From: Streptomyces sp. 3214.6
Lineage (GTDB): Bacteria > Actinomycetota > Actinomycetes > Streptomycetales > Streptomycetaceae
NCBI RefSeq assembly: GCF_900129855.1
Contig: NZ_LT670819.1
Location: 3,410,001 to 3,474,000, forward strand
Reading direction: 5' to 3'
Length of the DNA stretch: 64,000 nucleotides
Position 1 is the first letter of the stretch; every line of letters starts with the position of its first letter. A model generated the notes under the pieces. The model had not been told where the DNA came from, searched no databases, and worked only from the letters and a program-made list of their open reading frames with translations. A program made the position numbers and the translations under genes. Below are positions 57,946 through 64,000 of the stretch, in pieces.

Positions 57946-58254
57946 GAGTAACCCCCGAAGAACTCTCCGTAATGATCTCCATATACACGATTCCCGAGCG
58001 GCAAGGGGGTCAGTCAAGCGGTAAGGGGCCGCCCGGAGAAAGGTGACCGATTCCGGCCGTTCGGTTTCCGGATCAGGTTCGTCCGTGGCCCGGCCCTCTG
58101 ACCCGCACGCTGGCCGTGTTCCCGAAGCTGTGACGGCGGCCGGGGTCGGTCCGCCGGCACTTCGTGCAGGCGGACCTGTCGCGCCACAGGACTGGCCGAG
58201 CGCGGGCCGTCGGAGCACGAAGAGTCGGGCTGGACAGCTCACGCACGCTCGGGC
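57946..58254. other. Intergenic region upstream of the HEPN-like gene
   Basis: 309 bp with no supported gene. Relatively AT-rich near 57970-57990 (TATACACG), which may include the HEPN-gene promoter. No hairpin terminator is evident for the Rpn-like gene upstream. Confidence 0.5.
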
Positions 58255-59130
58255 TCACCCTTTCAGCTCCGTGAAGATGTCTTCGGCTGACGCCACGGTG
58301 ACGGCACGGGTGAGCCAGTGGCGCAGGAGGTCGGGGTCGTCACAGTCGGTGATGCGTTCGCGGACCTCGTCAGCGATGTCGAGCCCGCGCGCCTCCAGGA
58401 CGAGCACGATGTCCTCGGCACCCCGCTGAGCCCGACCCTCGTCACGAAACTCTTCGAAGATGTACGACTTGTACGGGGAAAGGTCCACAGCCACCAGGTT
58501 CCTCCACAGTTCCGCGGCCCGACGGTTGCCGCCGAGGCCTTGAGCGATGAATTCGATGATCGTGACGACGACAGCCTCGGGAGCGTCGTGCAGTGCGGTG
58601 GACAGAGTTTTCAGTATCCCACCGACATCCCGTTCCTTCGCGTGAGTGATGGCGGACAGCGCAGCCAGTGGAAAGTCGGCGCGCGCATCGTCCGGATCGG
58701 TGATCAACGGCATGTTGTGCGGACCGATCACGAGCGGACGCAGAGTGAGGGATGGCCACTGCTCGGGCCCGAGAACCATCGGTCGCGCGGCCCACTCTGC
58801 GGTGGGCCGGTCCTGGCAGACGACCAGCAACAGAGGCGGGATCTTGTACTTCGCGTACAGGAAGGAGAGGTAGTAGGCCCAGCTGGCAGGCTCGTTCGGA
58901 TCCTTCGCGCTCTGCGCTTCGACAGCCAGCAAGAACGTCTCATCGCCCTCGAAACGCAGCAGCGTGTCGACACGGCGCTCCACGGGCTGAATCTCAGTGA
59001 GATCGGTCGGTAGAACCGTTACGCGCTTGGGCGGGATGAACGGGAGGCCGAGGACTTCGGAGACACCGGCAAACAGGCCGGGGTACTCCTGGAAGATGCG
59101 GTGCATCGCCTCGTGGGACGAGTTGACCAT
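58255..59130 (-). CDS. Rpn/YhgA-like (PD-(D/E)XK) nuclease-family protein
   Basis: 291-aa protein. An N-terminal segment VNSSHEAMHRIFQEYPGLFAGVSEVLGL is followed by RVDTLLRFEGDETFLLAVEAQSAKD (a D ... E-A-Q pattern like the PD-(D/E)XK core) and WAYYLSFLYAKYKIPPLLLVVCQD. The C-terminal half is helical. Rpn relatives cut DNA and promote recombination; many Streptomyces paralogues exist. A truncated copy lies 0.8 kb downstream. ATG 59130 with AAGG 7 nt upstream. Confidence 0.72.
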   Translation of the reverse strand: MVNSSHEAMHRIFQEYPGLFAGVSEVLGLPFIPPKRVTVLPTDLTEIQPVERRVDTLLRFEGDETFLLAVEAQSAKDPNEPASWAYYLSFLYAKYKIPPLLLVVCQDRPTAEWAARPMVLGPEQWPSLTLRPLVIGPHNMPLITDPDDARADFPLAALSAITHAKERDVGGILKTLSTALHDAPEAVVVTIIEFIAQGLGGNRRAAELWRNLVAVDLSPYKSYIFEEFRDEGRAQRGAEDIVLVLEARGLDIADEVRERITDCDDPDLLRHWLTRAVTVASAEDIFTELKG

Positions 59131-59155
59131 GTGGTGCCTTTGCTTGGTGGGGTCT

Positions 59156-59999
59156 TCATAGCGCCGTTGCCGACAGCTCCCGGCAGTCGCGGCAGCGGGC
59201 ACCCGGCTCGGGCGAGCGGAGGCCGCGGTCGCAGCCGTCGCAGTTCCTCATTTGGTGCCGGACAGCCGACGGTGGGGCGGGGGCGCGGTACGGCGGGAGG
59301 GGCGGTAGTTGGGCGGTCAGGCGGTGGGCGAGGAGGGCTGCGGGGCGGTGCAGGGGTTCCTGGGGAAGGTCGATGGTCAGGGCGTGGCGTACGGCTGTGG
59401 GGGTGACCTCGCGTTCCAGCCAGGCGGCGACGCCGGGGGCGAGGTGGTCGACGTCGGTGGCGGAGAGGAGGAGGCGGGGGTCGTGGCGGCGGAGGGTGGA
59501 GAAGGTCTACGGCGGTCTGGAGGAGGGTGGGGGACGGGCAGGCGAGCTGCGGGACCGCCGGCAGCTGCTTCTTGCGGGGTGCGGGGCGTCGAGTGGGCGG
59601 CCTGGAGGGCTCGGGCGCGCTGCCACGGCGTCCGGGCTGGTTGCAGGAGACCGTGCGGGTGACGATCCGGCCGTCGGGGATGCGCTTGCGTTCGCGGCGG
59701 AGGTAGCCGTGGGACTCCAGTTCGCGCAGCGCTGCGGCGATGCGGGTCGCGCCCTCGGGGAAGCGGGCGGTGAGGGTCTTGATGTCGACCCGGACGCCCG
59801 ACGGGAGCGACTGGAGGTGTACGGCCAGGCCGATCGCCAGGAGCGACAGCTCCCGATGCTGGGCGAGATGGTTGCCGATCACCGTGAAGCGGGTGGTGTG
59901 GCGGGTGTTCTCGTGGGTGAGTCCGCCCGCGTGGGGGTGGTTTTTGCCCGCGTTACGGGACTCGGCGCATGGCTGCGCGCTAGGGTTCTGCTCATCCAT
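59156..59999 (-). pseudogene. Frameshifted HTH-domain gene
   Basis: From ATG 59999 the frame encodes an HTH protein: RFTVIGNHLAQHRELSLLAIGLAVHLQSLPSGVRVDIKTLTARFPEGATRIAAALRELESHGYLRRERKR. Around 59505-59520, after LLQTAVDLL, the frame turns into a proline/arginine run. The correct continuation, TLRRHDPRLLLSATDVDHLAPGVAAWLEREVTP to CDGCDRGLRSPEPGARCRDCRELSATAL, lies in another frame and ends at TGA 59156. A small insertion or deletion (for example loss of CT) explains it. The C-terminus has a CxxC/CRDC zinc-finger-like pattern. Sequencing error cannot be excluded. Confidence 0.72.
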
Positions 60000-60136
60000 C
60001 GGGAAGCCCTTATCTTCCTCGGTGGTCAGGCCCTCGCACTGGGATGGCAGTCCCGGCGGGGGCCGTCGCATGTCTGCGGCTGTTGCGCTGAGCGTAGGGC
60101 AGACAACCCGGCCCGAATCCACTCCAGTTGGCATAT

Positions 60137-60688
60137 TCACTCGCGTGAGTGAGTTTGCGCTGCGGGCGGGAGGGGTGGGGCTTGGTGGGGTTCTTTCACC
60201 TCGGTTCTTGTTCGGAAAAAGCCGCCCGCGGCACCGAAGCACGACGCGTCGGGTTCCGGTGGGAGTGCGACTTCCGCCCACACCGTCTTGCGCGGACGCA
60301 TCTCCGGGGCCCAGCCCCACCGGTCGGCGAGCGCCTCGACCAGGAGCAGTCCACGACCGGACTCCGCGTCGGCCTCCGGGACCGTTTGCCGGGGGCGGGG
60401 CGGCCGGTCCCCAGACGTGTCCGTCACCTCGATGCGCAGCGTGTTCGCGATGACGTACAGCGACAGTCGGAAGTCCCGGCCCGGCACACGTGCGTGGGTT
60501 GCCGCGTTCGCCGCGAGTTCGGCGACGATCTGGCGGGCCGGATCCAACGGCAGTCCCCAGGAGCGCAGTTGCTCCACCGCCAGCAGTCGCGCGAGGCGGG
60601 CTCCGCGAGGCGTGGGTGACAGGCGCACGCTGAAGTTGCGGAAGTGGTCGTCGGGTTGGGGGTCGGAAGAGACGGTTTCCTGGATCAC
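60137..60688 (-). CDS. HATPase_c anti-sigma-like (RsbW-type) regulatory protein
   Basis: 183-aa protein. RQIVAELAANAATHARVPGRDFRLSLYV is the N-box region, RIEVTDTSGDRPP the G1 box and ESGRGLLLVEALADRWGW the G2 region. This is the single-domain GHKL ATPase fold of anti-sigma kinases (RsbW/SpoIIAB type) that abound in Streptomyces. GTG at 60688. It is divergent from an XRE-DUF397 gene pair, a common arrangement. Confidence 0.87.
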   Translation of the reverse strand: MIQETVSSDPQPDDHFRNFSVRLSPTPRGARLARLLAVEQLRSWGLPLDPARQIVAELAANAATHARVPGRDFRLSLYVIANTLRIEVTDTSGDRPPRPRQTVPEADAESGRGLLLVEALADRWGWAPEMRPRKTVWAEVALPPEPDASCFGAAGGFFRTRTEVKEPHQAPPLPPAAQTHSRE

Positions 60689-60809
60689 GTCACTCAGAGT
60701 GGCCGCACCCGCTTACCGTGAACAGTGACGAAGCCGTTGCGTACGGTGACTGTCCGGACGTTGTCCGGTGGTGTCGGGGCTGTCGGTTCGAGTGACGGAG
60801 GGGTGCCGA

Positions 60810-61688
60810 GTGACACAGGTGAACGGCAGGGCGGTCCAGCTCAAGGAGGAGGCGGACGAGCCGGGTTGGGAGGTGGACCCGGACGACGAGTGGGGCGTCG
60901 CGGTCGTGGAGACGGTGGGACGGCAGTTGAAGCTTCGCCGGGAGGCGGTGGGGATGCGCGCCGCCGACTTCGGATTGGCCGTCGGGTACGGCGAGGACCT
61001 CGTCTACAAGATCGAGGGCGGCAAGCGGATCCCCCGCCTTGAGTACCTGGACAAGGCCGACGAGGTACTGAAGGCGGGTGGGCTGATCTCGGCGATGAAG
61101 GAGGACGTGAAGAAGGTCAGCTACCCGAAGAAGGTTCGGGATCTGGCGAAAATGGAGGCGAAGGCGGTCGAGATCGGGGTGTACGAGTGCAACATCATCC
61201 CTGGGCTGCTGCAGACGCCGGAACACGTGCGTGCGTTGATCGAGGCCGCGCAGCCGCCGTACTCGCCGAACGACGTGGAACGCATGGTGGCCGCTCGTTT
61301 GGCCCGGCAGTCGGTATTCGAACGGGAGCCAGCCCCGTCGGTCCACTTCGTCCAGGAAGAGGCACCGCTACGCCGACAGGTTGGGGGCACAATGGCTTGG
61401 CGACGGCAGCTCGAACACCTGCTGGAAGTGGGACGGTTGAACCACGTCACACTTCAGGTCATGCCGACGAACACCGACCCCCACCCGGGGCTGGACGGCA
61501 GGATCGAGTTGCTGAAGTTCCCGGACGGGACGGCGGCAGGGCGTTCCGACGGTGCCTTCGGCGGCCGGCCGATCACCGACCCGAGGCAGCTCCGCATCCT
61601 CGAGCTGCGCTATGGCACGATCCGGGCGCAGGCACTCCCGCCGCGGGAGTCGTTGACCCTCATCGAGAAACTGCTGGGAGAGACATGA
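60810..61688 (+). CDS. XRE-family regulator with DUF5753 domain
   Basis: 292-aa regulator. The N-terminal HTH is VGRQLKLRREAVGMRAADFGLAVGYGEDLVYKIEGGKRIPRLEYL. The DUF5753 domain follows: ECNIIPGLLQTPEHVRALIEAAQPPYSPNDVERMVAARLARQSVFER, HFVQEEAPLRRQVGGTMAWRRQLEHLLEV and HVTLQVMP. GTG at 60810 has GGAGG 8 nt upstream. The stop overlaps the DUF397 start as ATGA. Related to the WhiJ group of Streptomyces developmental regulators. Confidence 0.9.
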   Translation: MTQVNGRAVQLKEEADEPGWEVDPDDEWGVAVVETVGRQLKLRREAVGMRAADFGLAVGYGEDLVYKIEGGKRIPRLEYLDKADEVLKAGGLISAMKEDVKKVSYPKKVRDLAKMEAKAVEIGVYECNIIPGLLQTPEHVRALIEAAQPPYSPNDVERMVAARLARQSVFEREPAPSVHFVQEEAPLRRQVGGTMAWRRQLEHLLEVGRLNHVTLQVMPTNTDPHPGLDGRIELLKFPDGTAAGRSDGAFGGRPITDPRQLRILELRYGTIRAQALPPRESLTLIEKLLGET

Positions 61689-61888
61689 TCCGCAAGCACT
61701 CCGACGGGAACTCCACCGAGCTCGCGTGGTTCAAGAGCAGCTACAGCGGTGGTACAGACGGCGAATCCTGCGTAGAGATCGCCCCCACCCCCACCGTCAT
61801 CCACGTCCGTGACTCCAAGCACGCCGACGACAGCCCGCGCCTCGCGCTCTCGCCCGAGGCGTGGGCCGTGTTCGTGCCGTCGGTCTAG
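61685..61888 (+). CDS. DUF397 protein
   Basis: 67-aa protein: ELAWFKSSYSGGTDGESCVEIA, HVRDSKHADDSPRLALSPEAWAVFV. This is the DUF397 family (W-x-KSSYS, CVEVA, VRDSK). It is translationally coupled (ATGA) to the XRE-DUF5753 regulator. Comparable XRE/DUF397 pairs in S. coelicolor (Scr1/Scr2, WhiJ-type loci) act together in regulation and resemble toxin-antitoxin pairs. Confidence 0.93.
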   Translation: MIRKHSDGNSTELAWFKSSYSGGTDGESCVEIAPTPTVIHVRDSKHADDSPRLALSPEAWAVFVPSV

Positions 61889-62079
61889 AACTTGATGCTG
61901 CTGATCATGCTCGCCACGCTCGTCGTCAGGTCGCTGATCGTCGGTGCGATCGTCGAGGAGGCCAGGTAGAAGCCGAGCAGGATGCAGACAACCGCGTGAC
62001 CGCCCTTCAGGCCGGACTTCTTGATCAACAAGAAGACGATGATCGCCAGCAGCACCACCGCCGAAATCGAGAGTGCCAC
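61885..62079 (-). CDS. 64-aa small membrane protein
   Basis: Two TM segments (AVVLLAIIVFLLIKKSGL and GHAVVCILLGFYLASSTI) and a short tail. GTG at 62079 with GGAGGTGAG upstream. The stop shares a CTAG with the DUF397 stop, so the genes overlap tail to tail. No family recognised; looks like the small membrane proteins of the same kind of Streptomyces regulatory cassettes. Confidence 0.78.
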   Translation of the reverse strand: MALSISAVVLLAIIVFLLIKKSGLKGGHAVVCILLGFYLASSTIAPTISDLTTSVASMISSIKF

Positions 62080-62166
62080 GGCGGCTCACCTCCAAGAACC
62101 CGGGAACGTGGGGGCAAAAACAGAACAAGGGAACTTGTAAATCCATACATCAGCCAGCAGGTTCAT

Positions 62167-62203
62167 ACCCACACAGCGCTAGTGATCATAACTATGTGTG
62201 GGT
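62167..62203. promoter_or_regulatory. Inverted repeat, candidate operator
   Basis: ACCCACACA (62167-62175) and TGTGTGGGT (62195-62203) are perfect inverted 9-mers with a 19-bp AT-rich spacer, between the small membrane protein gene and the S9 peptidase gene. Could be a regulator site or a stem-loop. Confidence 0.4.
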
Positions 62204-62248
62204 GCGCATCTCGCGGCGCACAGCCGCACAAGGGGGTCGCATGGCCAA

Positions 62249-62254
62249 TATGGT
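62249..62254 (+). promoter_or_regulatory. -10 element of leaderless promoter (S9 peptidase)
   Basis: TATGGT, then CGGGCC, then ATG at 62261. No Shine-Dalgarno. Confidence 0.5.
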
Positions 62255-62260
62255 CGGGCC

Positions 62261-64000
62261 ATGACGACCGAGTCCGACTCCTTCCCCCGCCGGCACGCCC
62301 GCACCCAGCGTTTCACGCTCGGCGCGCCGCGTTCGTTCACCGTCGCTCCCGACGGCTCCCGTGTTGTGTTCCTGCGCTCCGACTCCGGGACGAAACGGGC
62401 GAACTCCCTGTGGGTGCTCGATCCGGCGGACGGGACGGAACGCCCCGCCGCCGACCCGACCGCCCTCCTCGGTGGCGCCTCCGAGGACCTCTCGCCCGAG
62501 GAGCGGGCGCGTCGCGAACGCAGTCGCGAGGGGGGTGCGGGGATCGTCGGCTATGCCACCGACGAGGCCGTCGAGTTGGCGTCTTTCGCCTTGTCAGGGC
62601 GGCTTTTCACGGCCGAGCTGCGGGCCGGGACGGCGCGCGAGATCAGCGTTCCCGGGCCGGTGATCGACCCCCGGCCGTCCCCGGACGGACGGCTCGTCGC
62701 GTACGTCGCCGGGGGTGCCCTGCGGGTGGTGGGGGCCGAGGGCGAGGACGACCGGGCGGTGGTGGAACCGGAATCGGACACGGTCTCCTATGGATTGGCC
62801 GAGTTCGTCGCGGCCGAGGAGATGGGGCGTTCGCGCGGGTTCTGGTGGGCTCCGGAGTCGGACCGACTGCTGGTCACGCGTGTGGACGACACGCCGGTGG
62901 AGCGGTGGTGGATCTCGGATCCGGCCCAGCCGAAACGTGACCCACAACACGTGCCCTATCCGGCTGCCGGGACGGCCAACGCTGACGTACGGCTGTTCGT
63001 GCTCGGCCTCGACGGGGTGCGCACGGAGGTCGTCTGGGACCGGGCGCGGTACCCGTATCTGGCGCGAGTGCACTGGTCAGGGGCGGGGGCGCCGCTGCTG
63101 CTCGTACAAGCGCGCGACCAGCGGAGTCAGCTGTTCCTGGCGGTGGACACCGACTCCGGGATGACCCGGATGGTGCATGCCGACGAAGATCTGATTTGGC
63201 TGGATCTTTTCCCCGGGGTGCCGTGCTGGAGTCCCTCGGGGCAGTTGGTCCGGATCGCCGACGAGGGCGGCGCCCGGGTCCTCTCGGTCGGCGAACGTCC
63301 GCTGACGGGAGCCCAGTTGCATGTGCGCGCGGTGCTGGACGTCACGGCCGACGACGTGCTGGTATCCGCCTCGGCCGGGGAGGGCGCGGCCGTGCCGGAG
63401 ATCGGCGAGGTGCACGTCTACCGAGTGAACGAGCTCGGCGTGGAGCGCCTCTCCCAGGAGCCCGGCGTGCACTCGGCGGTGCGCGCGGGGCAGGTGACCG
63501 TGCTGGTGTCGGCGACGCCGGACCGGCCGGGGAGCGTGGCGCGGGTGCTGCGGGACGGGAAGCCGGCGGCGACGGTTCGGTCGTTTGCGGACGATCCCGG
63601 CCTGACTCCCCGCGTGATCCTCACCGAGGGGGGCGCACGACGGATCCCGTGCGCCGTGCTTATGCCTACGGACTACCCCGGTGACGCCTCATCCGGCACC
63701 GCCGCCCCCCTGCCCGTCCTCCTGGACCCCTACGGCGGCCCGCACGGGCCTCGCGTCCTCGCCGCGCACAACGCGCATCTGACCTCGCAGTGGTTCGCCG
63801 ACCAGGGCTTCGCGGTGGTCGTCGCCGACGGGCGGGGCACGCCGGGCCGCTCCCCCGGCTGGGAGAAGGCGATCCACCATGACTTCACGGTCAGCCTCGA
63901 CGACCAGATCGAGGCGCTTCAGGACCTGGCCAAGAGTCATCCCCTCGACCTGTCCCGGGTGGCGATCCGCGGCTGGTCCTACGGCGGCTGGCTCGCGGGC
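62261..64000 (+). CDS. S9-family prolyl oligopeptidase/dipeptidyl peptidase IV-like (5' part only)
   Basis: 580 residues visible. The N-terminal beta-propeller (DPP-IV N region) includes TLGAPRSFTVAPDGSRVVFLRS, RPSPDGRLVAYVAGGALRV and FWWAPESDRLLVTRVDD. The catalytic domain starts at about residue 480: PVLLDPYGGPHGPRV, then VVVADGRGTPGRSPGWEKAIHHDF and IRGWSYGGWLAG, the GWSYGG nucleophile (Ser) motif near the window edge. The Asp and His of the triad lie beyond position 64000. It cleaves dipeptides or oligopeptides, often after proline. No signal peptide. Confidence 0.9.
   Translation, partial: MTTESDSFPRRHARTQRFTLGAPRSFTVAPDGSRVVFLRSDSGTKRANSLWVLDPADGTERPAADPTALLGGASEDLSPEERARRERSREGGAGIVGYATDEAVELASFALSGRLFTAELRAGTAREISVPGPVIDPRPSPDGRLVAYVAGGALRVVGAEGEDDRAVVEPESDTVSYGLAEFVAAEEMGRSRGFWWAPESDRLLVTRVDDTPVERWWISDPAQPKRDPQHVPYPAAGTANADVRLFVLGLDGVRTEVVWDRARYPYLARVHWSGAGAPLLLVQARDQRSQLFLAVDTDSGMTRMVHADEDLIWLDLFPGVPCWSPSGQLVRIADEGGARVLSVGERPLTGAQLHVRAVLDVTADDVLVSASAGEGAAVPEIGEVHVYRVNELGVERLSQEPGVHSAVRAGQVTVLVSATPDRPGSVARVLRDGKPAATVRSFADDPGLTPRVILTEGGARRIPCAVLMPTDYPGDASSGTAAPLPVLLDPYGGPHGPRVLAAHNAHLTSQWFADQGFAVVVADGRGTPGRSPGWEKAIHHDFTVSLDDQIEALQDLAKSHPLDLSRVAIRGWSYGGWLAG

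Overview
This 64 kb window is chromosomal DNA from a Streptomyces-like actinomycete. It is extremely GC-rich with strong G/C bias at third codon positions, uses GTG starts often, and has many 4-bp stop/start overlaps (ATGA, GTGA). It carries mycothiol and meso-diaminopimelate biosynthesis genes, DUF3107/DUF3117/DUF397 actinobacterial families, and the conserved block sigE - zinc anti-sigma - htrA - tatB - mrp - mgtE-like - corA together with tag - divIVA-like - folP2 - LOG - dapE - dapC - ferredoxin - mshB, which is also found in Mycobacterium. I see no rRNA, tRNA, CRISPR array or insertion sequence.

Layout. 1-4.4 kb: a minus-strand glycan operon (PelF/DUF3492 glycosyltransferase, integral membrane protein, 51-aa coupling ORF, NAD-dependent epimerase cut by the window edge). 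4.5-10.2 kb: a minus-strand peptide ABC transporter (lipoprotein, two permeases, fused double ATPase) behind a strong promoter that appears to begin with a leaderless 31-aa peptide. 10.2-15.5 kb: DUF3152 protease-like protein, alpha/beta hydrolase, small acidic protein, TetR regulator, DUF3107, small membrane protein, ferritin-like protein. 15.5-25.5 kb: DEAD-box RNA helicase with a long K/R/A/P repeat tail, alpha/beta hydrolase, NYN-domain protein, MarC, PHP phosphoesterase, zinc-ribbon-like protein, MFS exporter, SUFU-domain protein. 25.5-31.7 kb: CorA behind a ~430-nt leader, a lipoprotein, a pore-less MgtE-like protein, DUF1003 and Mrp. 31.8-38.4 kb: TatB, HtrA, anti-sigma, SigE, an O-methyltransferase that seems to start at ATT, and DUF3117. 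38.8-49 kb: enoyl-CoA hydratase, Tag, DivIVA-like, FolP2-like, LOG, DapE, lysozyme-like protein, secreted repeat protein, DapC, FdxA, GNAT, SirB1/transglutaminase-like. 49.2-56.8 kb: a two-component plus ABC-exporter operon with a candidate operator, a VanW/PG-binding protein with a collagen-like region, a DUF6113-like protein and MshB.

56.8-62.1 kb is the most accessory-looking part. It holds a truncated Rpn-like nuclease relative, a HEPN-like protein, an intact Rpn-like protein, a frameshifted HTH gene, and a divergent HATPase / XRE(DUF5753)-DUF397 regulatory module with a small membrane protein. The window ends inside an S9 (DPP-IV/prolyl oligopeptidase) peptidase.

How the parts connect: envelope maintenance and stress (SigE/anti-sigma/HtrA/TatB, VanW, lysozyme-like), lysine/peptidoglycan precursor supply (DapE, DapC), thiol redox (MshB) and magnesium homeostasis (CorA, MgtE-like). 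Regulatory signals include about a dozen putative leaderless promoters (TANNNT 6-7 nt before the start codon), several perfect hairpin terminators at convergent junctions, and a few candidate operators.
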